Assembly: GCF_019679435.2 (NCBI RefSeq) | Contig: NZ_CP139781.1 | Coordinates: 5,080,001-5,144,000, forward strand | Reading direction: 5' to 3' | From: Actomonas aquatica | GTDB lineage: Bacteria > Verrucomicrobiota > Verrucomicrobiia > Opitutales > Opitutaceae | DNA: 64,000 bases | Shown here: positions 1-8,090 of the stretch, piece after piece | Layout of the letters: the number at the start of each line of letters is the position of its first letter | How positions within the stretch are numbered: position 1 is the first letter of the stretch | The notes under the pieces: generated by a model | What the model saw: the letters and a program-made list of their open reading frames with translations, nothing else | Databases searched by the model: none | What the model was told of the DNA's origin: nothing | Translations under genes and position numbers: made by a program

Positions 1-1
1 G

Positions 2-697
2 GCGCATCGGCCGCGGCTGCTGCTGGTGGAGGACAATGCCGACATGCGGGCCTACCTGCGCATGAACCTGGATCCCTACTACACCGTGAGCGAAGCGGTG
101 GATGGTCAGGAAGCTTGGGAGGGGTTGGAGGGATATGCGCCGGAGATCATCGTTTCGGATGTGATGATGCCGCACGTGGACGGTCTGGAACTGTGCCGAC
201 GGCTGAAAGGCTGCGCGCGTTGGCGGGCGGTGCCGTTGGTGCTGCTCTCGGCCAAGGGCTCGGTCGACCATCGGGTGGAAGGACTGCAGGCGGGGGCGGA
301 TGATTATCTGGCGAAGCCGTTTTCGGTGGCGGAGCTGTTGCAGCGGCTGCGGTCACGGGTGCCGTGGGGGACGGAGGAAGCGGTCAACGGCAGTGCGTGG
401 CGCGAAAGTCTGGAGGCCTGTCTCGCGGCCCATCTGCGGGAGCCGGATTTTGATGTCACGGCAATGTCGCGACATCTTGGATACAGCGAGCGGCAGCTAC
501 GGCGGCGGGTGCGCGAGCATTTTGGGCAGTCGCCGGCGGAGCTGCTGTTGCGGCGGCGGTTGGAGAAGGGGCGGGAGCTGATCGCCACCGGTCGCCTCAA
601 CACGCGGGCCGAAGTGGCGCACGCAGTGGGATTGTCGCCGGGATATTTTTCGCGGCGCTACCGGCAGGCGTTTCGCGAGGTGCCGGTGGCGGGTTGA
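2..697 (+). CDS. Hybrid two-component regulator, C-terminal part (receiver + AraC HTH), cut by window edge
   Basis: Only the 3' end is present; the frame is open to the window edge, and the residues before the first GTG (RPRLLLVEDNAD) already belong to a receiver domain. The receiver covers about the first 115 visible residues, with the phospho-acceptor Asp in IIVSDVMMP and the conserved Lys in YLAKPF. It is followed by an AraC-type helix-turn-helix (about residues 130-228; SRHLGYSERQLRRRVREHFG, then VGLSPGYFSRRYRQAF). A receiver joined to AraC HTH at the C-terminus is typical of hybrid two-component systems that sense polysaccharide fragments in Bacteroidetes and Verrucomicrobia. The sensor and kinase parts would lie upstream. 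The link to the nearby carbohydrate genes is inference. Confidence 0.85.
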   Translation, partial: AHRPRLLLVEDNADMRAYLRMNLDPYYTVSEAVDGQEAWEGLEGYAPEIIVSDVMMPHVDGLELCRRLKGCARWRAVPLVLLSAKGSVDHRVEGLQAGADDYLAKPFSVAELLQRLRSRVPWGTEEAVNGSAWRESLEACLAAHLREPDFDVTAMSRHLGYSERQLRRRVREHFGQSPAELLLRRRLEKGRELIATGRLNTRAEVAHAVGLSPGYFSRRYRQAFREVPVAG

Positions 698-704
698 AGT
701 TGGG

Positions 705-1505
705 TCAGGCGGCCTGGGTTGGTGCCGGGCGGCGGCACCAGAGCGCGAGGCCGAGGCCGGCGAGGCCAAGCAGTGTGGCGTAGGTGGTGGGTTCCGGCAC
801 GGCGGAGGTGCTCAGATGAAGCATGGAGGTGTCGAAGGTGCCGGTTTCGAAGGTGAAGATGCGCACATCGTCGATGAAGCCTTGGAAGAGCTCGAGGGAG
901 GCATTGTTGCCAGCAATCAGCAGGGCTCCGCCGACCAGATCGAAGCTCTGGGATGAGGCCGAGAAGTTGGCATTGCCGTCGAGGTAACCGGTGAGCGCGC
1001 CGTTGTCCCATACGACGGCGACGTGGTGCCAGGAGCCGGCCTCGATGATTCCGACCGGGTTGAGGGCGATACCGCCGCGGAGCACGTCGATGGTGTTGCC
1101 GTTCAAGTAGAGGCCGATGCCGTTGGTGCCGGAGTTGCCGTTGTAAACGATCATCTGACCGGTCGTGGTGTTGGAGGCATTGATCCAAGCCTCCATGCCG
1201 AAGCTGGCGCTGCTGGAGAGCGAAGTGTCGAGGGCCCCGCTGTAATAGTTGGAACCGTCAAATTGGTAGGAAAGGGACGACGCGCTCCCGCGGGTATTGG
1301 AGGAAAAGGTGCCGCCGCTGCCGGCCTCGGACAGGTCGGTGCCGGTGGCACCGGAGTCAATGAGCGTGGAGCTGAGCGCGTCTCCGGCGGAGGCGGTGTC
1401 GGCCTCGCCGCCCGCGAAGTGGTGCACCACGACCTGAGCAGGGGCGGTGAGCGTGAGCAGGCAAAAAAGCGGGATGACGAAACGAGGCGCGGCGAAGGAA
1501 TTCAT
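705..1505 (-). CDS. PEP-CTERM sorting domain protein with LamG-like domain
   Basis: 266 residues with an N-terminal signal peptide (FVIPLFCLLTLTAPAQ). The middle (about 75-225) is a LamG/concanavalin-like fold, with FGMEAWINAS, SWHHVAVVWDNG, GYLDG and FIDDVRIF. The C-terminus has the tripartite sorting signal VPEPTTYATLLGLAGLG, a hydrophobic helix and basic CRRR-like residues. PEP-CTERM proteins are processed by exosortase and anchored or exported with exopolysaccharide; no exosortase gene is in this window. The start is preceded by a C/T-rich tract (TTCCCTCGCCC) rather than a Shine-Dalgarno. The gene converges on the regulator at 2-697 with an 8-base gap. Ligand unknown. Confidence 0.85.
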   Translation of the reverse strand: MNSFAAPRFVIPLFCLLTLTAPAQVVVHHFAGGEADTASAGDALSSTLIDSGATGTDLSEAGSGGTFSSNTRGSASSLSYQFDGSNYYSGALDTSLSSSASFGMEAWINASNTTTGQMIVYNGNSGTNGIGLYLNGNTIDVLRGGIALNPVGIIEAGSWHHVAVVWDNGALTGYLDGNANFSASSQSFDLVGGALLIAGNNASLELFQGFIDDVRIFTFETGTFDTSMLHLSTSAVPEPTTYATLLGLAGLGLALWCRRPAPTQAA

Positions 1506-1617
1506 GGGCGAGGGAACGGGGGAATCCGAACAAGTCGGTCACCCTGTTTCCTGCCGCGGGCCCTGCCGGGTTCGAGCGGCGATTGACGAGTGGAGGCTCT
1601 GAATTGACCAGCGGGAC

Positions 1618-2169
1618 TCAGGCCCGGGTCGACGTCACCGGGCTCTTGATGAACTTGGCGAGGACGAGGCCGATGACGATGCTTCCGATGGTGAGGTAGG
1701 CGAGTTCGCTGAGCTGCCAGTCCATGGACTTGTGCCACCAGATGGTGTCGCTGATGCGGGTGGCGAAGGCGGCGGTGAGGCCGACGAGGGTGACGAAACC
1801 GACGCGGGCACCGTAGCCGCTCTTTTTGCAGATTTGTTTGAGCAGGAAAGCAAGGAGCAGCGCGTAGCCCCAGCCGTGGAGGAAGCCGCCCACCATGAGC
1901 ATCGGGTCCATGGGTGTAAGGCCCTCGCGCTGGATGTGCACGGTGGCGACGGGCCCGCGGGTCATGAGTTCCTGAGCTTCTTCTATGTTGCCCATGGCGG
2001 GCACGAAGTAAGTGCCGTTCTCAGGGAAACTGGCGAGCAGGGCCGGGCCCACATCGGAGGGCGTGGATTTGAGCACAGAGCCGGGGACCCCCAGCACGGT
2101 GTAGAAGACGGCGCCCCATATGAAGAAGGCGAGGGCGGCGAGGAAGGAGCCGAGCAGGACGGATTTCAT
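1618..2169 (-). CDS. Small integral membrane protein of unknown function
   Basis: 183 residues from the start MKSVLLGSFLAALAFFIWG. An upstream extension in the same frame (to 2274) is Pro-rich and unlike protein, so the inner ATG is preferred. There is a hydrophobic N-terminal segment (SVLLGSFLAALAFFIWGAVFY). A loop with FPENGTYFVP follows, then further membrane helices near MLMVGGFLHGWGYALLLAFLL, VGFVTLVGLTAAFA and LAYLTIGSIVIGLVLAKF. This gives about four to five membrane segments. It resembles the small uncharacterised membrane proteins common in Verrucomicrobia, and I do not recognise a defined family. The first hydrophobic segment could be an anchor or an uncleaved signal. Function not assigned. 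Confidence 0.7.
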   Translation of the reverse strand: MKSVLLGSFLAALAFFIWGAVFYTVLGVPGSVLKSTPSDVGPALLASFPENGTYFVPAMGNIEEAQELMTRGPVATVHIQREGLTPMDPMLMVGGFLHGWGYALLLAFLLKQICKKSGYGARVGFVTLVGLTAAFATRISDTIWWHKSMDWQLSELAYLTIGSIVIGLVLAKFIKSPVTSTRA

Positions 2170-2430
2170 GGGTAGAGGGAGGGTTGCGGGTAACGGGTAT
2201 GAGGCAGGCGGCGGAGCGCGGACGGGGCAAGGCCGCGGGGCGGGCAGACCGGTTGTGCAGTCGATTAACAGCAATGCTTAACGCAGAGCGACGGGAGGGC
2301 AGCAGCGCTTGGGGGGCGCGGGAACAGACGAGGTGGCCGCGAACGAGGGGCGCCCCTCCGACGTCGCTCGCGCCTCGCGCGCCTCGCGGGTTTCGCGCCT
2401 CTCGCTTGTTCGCGGCGTCGGCGCGTCCTC

Positions 2431-2453
2431 AAATGTTCGTAATACGAACATTT
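2431..2453. promoter_or_regulatory. Perfect 23-bp palindrome, candidate operator 1
   Basis: An 11-1-11 perfect inverted repeat centred on 2442, with core ATGTTCGTAATACGAACAT and one extra A/T pair on each outer side beyond the AT flank. It lies upstream of the DUF1826 gene and between divergent genes. An odd-centred palindrome of this size fits Fur-family operators. DUF1826 genes are known to associate with zinc homeostasis (COG0523/Zur context), so a Zur-type operator is the leading inference. It is not a LexA box: the Verrucomicrobia consensus has four bases between TGTTC and GAACA, and here there are seven. Confidence 0.6.
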
Positions 2454-2482
2454 GGGGTAGGTTGCTCCTTAAAATAGTCCCG

Positions 2483-2501
2483 ATGTTCGTATTACGAACA
2501 T
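2483..2501. promoter_or_regulatory. Perfect 19-bp palindrome, candidate operator 2
   Basis: A 9-1-9 perfect inverted repeat, ATGTTCGTATTACGAACAT, centred on 2492. It is exactly 50 bases, about five helical turns, from the centre of the first palindrome. It is the same word with the central base complemented, meaning the same site read from the other strand. The spacing puts both sites on one face of the helix, as expected for cooperative binding. The nearest start downstream is the DUF1826 gene at 2580. Confidence 0.6.
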
Positions 2502-2579
2502 GTGATTTGAGGCATTGCGGTGGTTGGTGGAGGGAAATTGAGGGTGGAGTAGGCGGGGGAAATGAGGTGTGGCTGGGGG

Positions 2580-3299
2580 ATGTCGTTTTCTCATCCGTGG
2601 TCCGCTTTTGCCGAGGTGCAGGTGGTGAACAGCTTCGCCGAGCTGGTGGCGACGCCGTTTGCGGGGGCGGTGAATGCCTTGTGCTGGCCGCGGGAACTGG
2701 CGGGCGACTTCGGCGAAGTGGTGGCGCAGGTGGTCGCACTGGGGGGCGGCGATGACATCACGACGCTGGATGAGGAGGACCTGATGGCGCTGTCCTTGGG
2801 AGCTCGAGGGCGGGAGGCGCGGGCGGTGTTGATCGAGGACCTGCGGCGGCTGACGCAGCACGGCTTGCAGCCGTCGCTGGACTGTTTTGGTCGACTCACT
2901 CGGGACGAGTCGGGCGGGCCGGTGAGCACCGATGTGCAGTCATGGCACGTGGATGCGGCGCCGGTGATCGTGGATACTTACTTGTGCAGCTACACGACGG
3001 CGTCGAGCGAAGGGCTGCGCACGGCGGACGCGTTGTTGTGCACGGAAATCCCGGCGGTGCGGGCAGCGTTGTTGGCCGAGTATGGGGGGGCGGATGACGA
3101 CGGGTTTCGGGCCTACCTGCGGGAGCAGTATTATGATTTACACTACGAAGCGGCGGCGGGGGCGGTGCCGTTTGCTTTTGGGTTCGGCAACATGTGGCGC
3201 ATCGCGAATCAGTGTCCGGGGAGTCCGGTGCCGCCTTGCGTGCACCGCGCGCCGAGTCCGCCGGCCGGGGCGCCGCCGCGATTGCTTTTGATCAGTTGA
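2580..3299 (+). CDS. DUF1826 domain protein, probable zinc-homeostasis associated
   Basis: About 239 residues from the ATG at 2580. An in-frame ATG at 2562 would add six residues (RCGWG); the start is uncertain, but a GAGG lies 13 bases upstream of 2580. DUF1826 hallmarks are the central VDAAPVIVDTYLCSYTTAS and the ending with PPCVHRAPSPP then APPRLLLIS, matching the family's closing HRSP and RLLLxLD patterns. Cys and His residues are frequent (DALLCTE, NQCPG, PPCVHRA). The family has no proven biochemical role; in other bacteria it is often Zur-regulated and neighbours COG0523 metal-chaperone GTPases. Here two strong palindromes precede it, which supports metal-responsive control. The family assignment is from motif memory only. 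Confidence 0.7.
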   Translation: MSFSHPWSAFAEVQVVNSFAELVATPFAGAVNALCWPRELAGDFGEVVAQVVALGGGDDITTLDEEDLMALSLGARGREARAVLIEDLRRLTQHGLQPSLDCFGRLTRDESGGPVSTDVQSWHVDAAPVIVDTYLCSYTTASSEGLRTADALLCTEIPAVRAALLAEYGGADDDGFRAYLREQYYDLHYEAAAGAVPFAFGFGNMWRIANQCPGSPVPPCVHRAPSPPAGAPPRLLLIS

Positions 3300-3446
3300 G
3301 GTTGGGAGGCCGACGGGCAGGAGGCGGACGGGCAGGGCGACGCGGCCGGGGACGTCCGCGTCCACCTAGGGACACGCCGACGGGTCGGGTCGGGGTGGTA
3401 ACGGGTCGACGGCGGGGCGGGGTTCTGGCATGGGATTTATCCCGTC

Positions 3447-3761
3447 ATGTCGAAATCCAAAGTGCCTTCCTCCCTGCCGCCGGCGATGGCGAATGCGACC
3501 GCGTTTATTCAACTCAATGTGCCTTGGTCACAGAACGCGGAGTCGGGCGGTTGGATTCGCTTCGAAGTGAAAACGGCGACTGGGGCGAATCACTTTTATG
3601 TGGTCGAGACGCTGTCGCTCTCGGCGTGGGACATCAAACGCAACACGGGCGTGGGTGCGTGGCGCACGCTGTTTGTGCCGGTGCCGCAGGGGTATACGAT
3701 CGTGTGTGACGCACAGCGGGGAGACGTTGAGGTGATCAAATTCGAATACCTGCCGGCCTAG
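3447..3761 (+). CDS. Small hypothetical protein
   Basis: 104 residues, mostly beta-like with alternating hydrophobics (IQLNVPWSQ, WIRFEVKTATG, FYVVETLSLSAWDI, WRTLFVPVPQGYTIVCDA, VEVIKFEYLPA). There is no signal peptide or membrane segment. It is complete, with an ATG start after ATCCCGTC and a TAG stop. The composition suggests a single small beta-sandwich or barrel domain. The 147-base spacer upstream (3300-3446) is very GC-rich, with repeated GACGGGC words and no clear gene. I do not recognise a family. Confidence 0.55.
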   Translation: MSKSKVPSSLPPAMANATAFIQLNVPWSQNAESGGWIRFEVKTATGANHFYVVETLSLSAWDIKRNTGVGAWRTLFVPVPQGYTIVCDAQRGDVEVIKFEYLPA

Positions 3762-3800
3762 GGATTGCGGGCTGGCACGGGGTGCGCCGGAGTGGAGGGC

Positions 3801-4487
3801 ATGCCGAGTTCCGAAACCCTAGCTCACCGCGAGTTGAAGCGCCTGGCGCTGGAATGGGCGCGGGAGCAGGGCTTGGCCATCGCGGCGGCGGAGGTGCGGG
3901 TGCCCAAGAGCGGTTACCGGGCGGATGTGGTCGCGATGGGGCGGGGGGCGGAGGCGAAGACCGCGGTGTTTGAGTGCAAGCAGGCGCGGGCGGATCTGTT
4001 GAAGGATGCGCATGACGACGGGGCGACGCGACAGAAGCTGGCGGCGTTGTTGCAGCGACGGGAGGAGTTGGAGGCCTTGATCGGCGCGCATCGGCCGGAC
4101 TTGCGGCGAGGCGAGTCATTGTTTCCTGAATACGACGCCTGGGATTTCAGCGGGTTGGAGCACAAGGCCTATCACGACCTGTTGGCGGAGATCGCGACGG
4201 TGCAGGGACGGGTGATCGCGGGGACCAAATTCTCCAAGATGCTACGCTATCGCAGCGCGGATTTTCTCTACCTCGTGGTGGAGGACGACATCTTCGCCGA
4301 GGCGGAGATTCCGGCGGGCTGGGGGCTGTTGGTGCGGGTGGGCGAGGCGCTGGAGTTGCGGCGGGCGCCGGTGGCTTTGGAGGCGGGGGCGGCGCAACGG
4401 CGGGCGTTGTTGGAATCGATCGCGTTGAAGGCGACGCGGGCCTTGGAGCCTTTGCCGCGTCCGCCGGAAAAAGCGGCGGAGGAGTGA
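3801..4487 (+). CDS. PD-(D/E)XK nuclease-like protein (MmcB-like)
   Basis: About 228 residues from MPSSETLAHRELKRLALEW; an earlier ATG at 3765 adds 12 residues of low quality. The N-terminus carries the restriction-endonuclease-like core: an initial helix (HRELKRLALEWAREQG), then GYRADVVAM with the metal-binding Asp, then AVFECKQARADLL with the E-x-K pair. This layout matches MmcB/PD-(D/E)XK proteins involved in DNA repair. The middle (about 70-130) is charged and helical and may be an insertion. Later, SADFLYLVVEDDIF and GWGLLVRVGEALELRRAP resemble the closing strands of the family. Nuclease activity is inferred, not shown. It is followed closely by a convergent tRNA gene. Confidence 0.6.
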   Translation: MPSSETLAHRELKRLALEWAREQGLAIAAAEVRVPKSGYRADVVAMGRGAEAKTAVFECKQARADLLKDAHDDGATRQKLAALLQRREELEALIGAHRPDLRRGESLFPEYDAWDFSGLEHKAYHDLLAEIATVQGRVIAGTKFSKMLRYRSADFLYLVVEDDIFAEAEIPAGWGLLVRVGEALELRRAPVALEAGAAQRRALLESIALKATRALEPLPRPPEKAAEE

Positions 4488-4504
4488 CGCAAAGCGCGCC
4501 GGCC

Positions 4505-4579
4505 TGGTAGCCCCGCTGGGAATCGAACCCAGATTAACGGTTTAGGAAACCGCGGTTCTATCCATTGAACTACGGGACC
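4505..4579 (-). tRNA. tRNA-Arg (anticodon CCU)
   Basis: Read on the minus strand, a full cloverleaf folds. The acceptor stem is GGTCCCG with CGGGGCT (first pair a G-U wobble) and discriminator A. The D stem is GTTC/GAAC. The anticodon stem GCGGT/ACCGT has loop TTCCTAA, giving anticodon CCT. The T arm is CTGGG-TTCGATT-CCCAG. The 3' CCA is encoded in the genome (4505-4507 on this strand). It reads AGG arginine codons. No tail-to-tail attachment duplication was seen next to it. Confidence 0.95.
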
Positions 4580-4716
4580 ACAGCCGGTGCGGAGACTTAC
4601 GGGCGAGTGAGGTGGCGACAAGCGCAGATGCGGAGAGAAACGCCGGCGTATGACCGGGGAAAGGACCCGATGGATCTGCTTGTGGATGGGGGCGGCGACG
4701 GGCAAAAGGTCTACCC

Positions 4717-5214
4717 ATGCGCAACGCGTGGATCAAATGGGGCACCCTCGTCGTGGTGGGGATGGGGGTTCTGGCGACGGTGGGTTGCCGGTCCTTCGCT
4801 CCGTCGACTTCGCATTGGTCCGAGGCGGAGACTTTGGCGGAGAATGATCGGGTGCCGCGCGAGTTCCTGTCGCAGAACTACGGTTCAACGTGGTTGCGCA
4901 TTGCTGACATTCGCTACGATGCGGCGGTGTGGTTGGCGGGATCGGTGGACACCGAAGGCGGGGTGCATTTTCACCGCACGTTGGAGGACGTGGTCGACGC
5001 GCGCCATCTGCAGCTTGCGCGCTCTTTGCTGCCGGCGGTCGAGTTGCCTCGCTCTGCGGTGGGGGAAATCCGCGGCCGTGCTGAGGTGCAGATGTTCTTC
5101 TACGAATCCGATCGGGCGCAGACCGATGTGCTAATCGTCGCGTGGCGGAAACAGCGAACCCCTTACGGAGAAAGTCGGGGCAAAAACTTTTTCTGTCGGA
5201 TGGTGACGCTGTAA
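4717..5214 (+). CDS. Putative lipoprotein of unknown function
   Basis: 165 residues. The N-terminus MRNAWIKWGTLVVVGMGVL is a signal peptide ending in a lipobox-like LATVGC, so Cys24 is the likely lipidated residue. The mature part is hydrophilic with mixed alpha/beta character (WLRIADIRYDAAVWLAGS, GGVHFHRTLEDVVDARHLQLAR, AEVQMFFYESD, DVLIVAWRKQR). No recognised catalytic motif. It lies between the tRNA (opposite strand) and the heparinase-like gene, with which it converges 30 bases away. Function unknown. Confidence 0.65.
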   Translation: MRNAWIKWGTLVVVGMGVLATVGCRSFAPSTSHWSEAETLAENDRVPREFLSQNYGSTWLRIADIRYDAAVWLAGSVDTEGGVHFHRTLEDVVDARHLQLARSLLPAVELPRSAVGEIRGRAEVQMFFYESDRAQTDVLIVAWRKQRTPYGESRGKNFFCRMVTL

Positions 5215-5243
5215 TTCGAGCGCGTGCGGCGCGGCGAAGTCGG

Positions 5244-7250
5244 TTAGCCGATCTCGATGGTGGGGGCGAAGGGGCCGGGCGTGAGGCGAGCGCGGAAGGT
5301 GTCGGCGGTGAGGGTCCAGGTGCCGTCGGCGGAGGCGGCCTCGAGTTTGGGCGGGAGGGCTTCGCCGGCTTTGCGGGCGGCGAGGACCGTGACGACGTGA
5401 TGGCTCAGCGCGGCGGGGGCATGCACTTCGACGCAGGGAAAGTCGCCGGTTTCGGGCAGGACTTCCAAGCGGGCGAGGCGGGGCGTGGCGGAGGCGGCGG
5501 AGGACGCGACGAGGCCGTGCAGGGAGGCGGCGGGGCGGTCGAGGCGGAAGCGGGGGCCGTCGACGCTGAGGCGGGCGGCGCCGTCGGCGTTGTCGGGGTA
5601 AAAACGGGCGTCGAAGGTTTGTTCGTGGTAACGCAGTTGGATCTGGTCGAAGACCACGATCACGTCGGGTTTGGCGAAGATGACGGTGCGCAGGACCTGC
5701 TTGGCGGATTCGTTGACGACGCCGTAGGCCGCGGTGGCATCGCTGGTCCACCAGATGTGGCCATCGTGGTCGGCGTAGGCGATGAGGTTGGCGTAGGCGA
5801 GGCTCTCGTTGGTGCCGTGTTCGCCATCGACGTAGTGGTGGCCGCGACCGTCGAGCAGCACGCCGTTGTGGCCGCGGGTGAAGCGCATTTTCCAGCCATC
5901 GGTGCGGCGGTCGTAGGCGGCGCCGAGGTGGTCGTGGAGGAGGCGTTCACCGTGGATTTTGTAGATGAAGTGATTGCGGTCGGCGTGTTCGTGATTGGCC
6001 GGGGCGCCGCTCTTGAAGGCGAGGACGGCGTCGTCGGGCTGCCAGCCGCTGCGGCAGAGGACCCAGTTGAGGTCGTTGCGGTGGTTGAGCAGGCGGTCGG
6101 GGAGCGGCGCGGTGAGGACGTCGGGACGATACCAGAGAAAGTCGTAGAACCAACGCGGTTGCGCGGCGTAGGTGGCGAGGGTGCCGGCGTAGGGCGTGCC
6201 GGTGATGGTGCCGACTTCGCACACCCAGCCGGGAAACGCGCTGCCGCGGGCGTCGCTGAAGTTGACGATGTCGGCGCCGCCGTCGGGCGTGCGGCCGAGT
6301 TGCATGGTGAGCACGTAGTCGAGCATGCCGTCCCAGTTGACCGCTTGATCCCAGTCGACGTCGCCGACCAAGCGGCGGTGCGCGACGATGAAGGGCATGG
6401 CGGTGCGCATGGAGTAGTCGAGGTAGCTGAGGCCTTCGAAGTAGCTGCCGTCGGCGGAGAAGAGTTGGAGGAAACGGCGGGTGCTGGCGACGGCGGTGTC
6501 GAGCCATTGCTCGGCGCGCGGATCGTGTCCGCGCAGGGCGAGGGCGCCGAGACCGAGGGCACCGGTGGGGGCGGAGCGGAGGTTGTTGGCGCCGAGGATT
6601 TCGGGCCAGCGCTCCATGGTGAGGTCATAAAAATCGGCGTGCGCGGTGTCGAAGTCCCAGCCCTTCACGGTCTCGGGGTGGTCCATGTCGTTGACGGTCG
6701 CGAAGCAGGCGGCGCAGCCCTTGTCGGCGATGGCTTGGAGGAGGCGTTGATCGAGCTCGGGCGAGATGGCATCGCCCAACACCTCGCGGGCGTAGAGCAG
6801 GCGCACGGTGGAGTAGGAGGCGCGTTGGATGCCGAGCACTTCCTCGCCGCCGTCGCGGAAGTAGTCCCAATGCGGGCGTGCGATGATGCGCTCGATGGCG
6901 TCGAGCAGGGTGGCTTCGCGGGTGGGCGTCGGCTCCACCAATTGCACGGTGAGTGCGTGTTCGAGGGCGGTGAGCACGGTGGCGAAATCGCGGACTATGT
7001 TGCCCGAGTTTTCGAAGGTATCGAGGGCGGTCGGAATCGCGTCGGGGGCCTCGGCCTGCCAGGCGGCGTAGAGGGGTTGCAGGAGCGGGGTGCGGGTGTT
7101 GGCGCGGATGCGCGGCAGGTCGGCGGGGGCGAAAAACAGGTGGCTCGCGGAGCCGGGGGAGGACTCGGGCGCGGCCCAGGTGAAAGAGCGGGACAGCAAG
7201 GCGCCAGCAAAGGAGGCACCACCCAGACGGAGCATTTCTCGGCGAGTCAT
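5244..7250 (-). CDS. Heparinase II/III-family polysaccharide lyase, Tat-exported
   Basis: 668 residues. The N-terminus MTRREMLRLGG then ASFAGALLSRSFTWAAP is a twin-arginine signal, implying folded export. The first half (about 35-390) is the alpha/alpha-toroid lyase domain, including SASHLFFAPADLPRIRANT and FEGLSYLDYSMRTAMPFI. The second half begins with the beta-sandwich marker NHEHADRNHFIYKIHGERLL, the family's H-x-H-A-D pattern. Family members cleave uronate-containing polysaccharides such as heparan, alginate or related glycans by beta-elimination; the substrate here is not determined. Unsaturated products would suit the GH105-type hydrolase at 12109. It is divergent from gspG. Confidence 0.8.
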   Translation of the reverse strand: MTRREMLRLGGASFAGALLSRSFTWAAPESSPGSASHLFFAPADLPRIRANTRTPLLQPLYAAWQAEAPDAIPTALDTFENSGNIVRDFATVLTALEHALTVQLVEPTPTREATLLDAIERIIARPHWDYFRDGGEEVLGIQRASYSTVRLLYAREVLGDAISPELDQRLLQAIADKGCAACFATVNDMDHPETVKGWDFDTAHADFYDLTMERWPEILGANNLRSAPTGALGLGALALRGHDPRAEQWLDTAVASTRRFLQLFSADGSYFEGLSYLDYSMRTAMPFIVAHRRLVGDVDWDQAVNWDGMLDYVLTMQLGRTPDGGADIVNFSDARGSAFPGWVCEVGTITGTPYAGTLATYAAQPRWFYDFLWYRPDVLTAPLPDRLLNHRNDLNWVLCRSGWQPDDAVLAFKSGAPANHEHADRNHFIYKIHGERLLHDHLGAAYDRRTDGWKMRFTRGHNGVLLDGRGHHYVDGEHGTNESLAYANLIAYADHDGHIWWTSDATAAYGVVNESAKQVLRTVIFAKPDVIVVFDQIQLRYHEQTFDARFYPDNADGAARLSVDGPRFRLDRPAASLHGLVASSAASATPRLARLEVLPETGDFPCVEVHAPAALSHHVVTVLAARKAGEALPPKLEAASADGTWTLTADTFRARLTPGPFAPTIEIG

Positions 7251-7473
7251 GGGTCCATGGGGTTGGGCCCTGGGGCGCGGCTTGTAAATGACGGTCGGCC
7301 CGGGGCTTAAACTTTCATTTTCTTTCAGTCGCCTGGCCCGGTGTAACGGGGGCGGTGAGCGCGTGGTGGAGCGGGCCGGTGAAACTTTTGTGACGCGGGG
7401 GCGTCTGGAGGGAATAGGCTGTTCGAGGCGTGTCTCGACAATACCTGTTCTCCTTCCTTACCTCTCGTTTTCC

Positions 7474-7914
7474 ATGACTTTCTCCGATCGTTCCTCCCGT
7501 CTCCGTTCCGCTGCCACCAAGGGTTTCACGCTGCTCGAAATCATGGTGGTGCTCGCCATCCTCGGTCTGCTCGTCGCCGTGCTGGTGCGTAATGTGGGCG
7601 GCGACCTGTCGCGTGGTCAGGAGTCGGCGGCGAAGCTGTTTGTGACCGCGACGATGGAGAGCCCGTTGACGGCTTATCGTATTGATACCGGCAACTACCC
7701 GACGACGGCGCAGGGTTTGGAGGCTCTGATCACCAACCCGGGCAACGTGAAGGGCTGGCGCGGGCCGTATCTCGACAAGCTGGCGCTCGATCCGTGGCAG
7801 CAGCCCTATGAGTATCGTTTCCCGGGCCAGAAGAATAAGGGCAAATACGACCTGTTCTCCAAGGGGCCCGATATGACGGCGGGCAACGACGACGATATCG
7901 GTAATTGGGAGTGA
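7474..7914 (+). CDS. gspG: Type II secretion major pseudopilin GspG
   Basis: 146 residues from MTFSDRSSR. The frame is open further upstream, but the start after TCTCGTTTTCC places the prepilin cleavage motif 14 residues in: KGFTLLEIMVVLAILGLLVAVLV, cut after the Gly. The C-terminal half is classic GspG: GNYPTTAQGLEAL, GPYLDKLALDPWQQPYEYR and KYDLFSKGPDMTAGNDDDIGNW, the calcium-binding loop. GspG builds the periplasmic pseudopilus of the T2SS. It is separated from the other pseudopilin genes by about 5.8 kb holding two CAZyme genes, which is unusual because gspG normally precedes gspH directly. Confidence 0.93.
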   Translation: MTFSDRSSRLRSAATKGFTLLEIMVVLAILGLLVAVLVRNVGGDLSRGQESAAKLFVTATMESPLTAYRIDTGNYPTTAQGLEALITNPGNVKGWRGPYLDKLALDPWQQPYEYRFPGQKNKGKYDLFSKGPDMTAGNDDDIGNWE

Positions 7915-7958
7915 GTTGAGGTAGGCCGAGCGCTGGCTGGCGGAGGGGCAGGTTGAGA

Positions 7959-8023
7959 CGGCAGCTGAAGCAGCCGCTACGATCTGAGAGGCAGCATGGA
8001 ACGGCCGAGACGGCCGTTGCTAC
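7959..8023. repeat. Two REP-like hairpins with GTAG foot
   Basis: Hairpin one (7959-7980) is CGGCAGCTGAAGCAGCCG followed by CTAC. Hairpin two (8000-8023) is AACGGCCGAGACGGCCGTT followed by GCTAC. Read on the minus strand, each is GTAG followed by a stem-loop, the arrangement of REP elements mobilised by RAYT (TnpA-REP) transposases. The stems differ but the foot is the same. The intergenic stretch 7915-8259 contains these, further GC-rich hairpins and the purine/pyrimidine repeat at 8091; no gene was seen. Confidence 0.6.
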
Positions 8024-8090
8024 ACCAGGACGGTGTGGTGGCCGGTGCGTGTGCCGGCCGTGGGACAGGCGTCGGCGGTCTCAGGGAAAG

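Noticed and set aside
2431-2501. LexA (SOS) box
   Set aside because: The described Verrucomicrobia LexA site has four bases between TGTTC and GAACA; here both sites have seven. The downstream gene is not a DNA-repair gene.
4505-4579. Integration site at the tRNA-Arg gene
   Set aside because: No integrase gene and no second copy of the tRNA 3' end was noticed in the window.
5142-7310. Long plus-strand open frame opposite the heparinase-like gene
   Set aside because: Its composition is Gly/Ala/Glu/Val-rich without any domain, while the minus frame has a Tat signal and lyase motifs.
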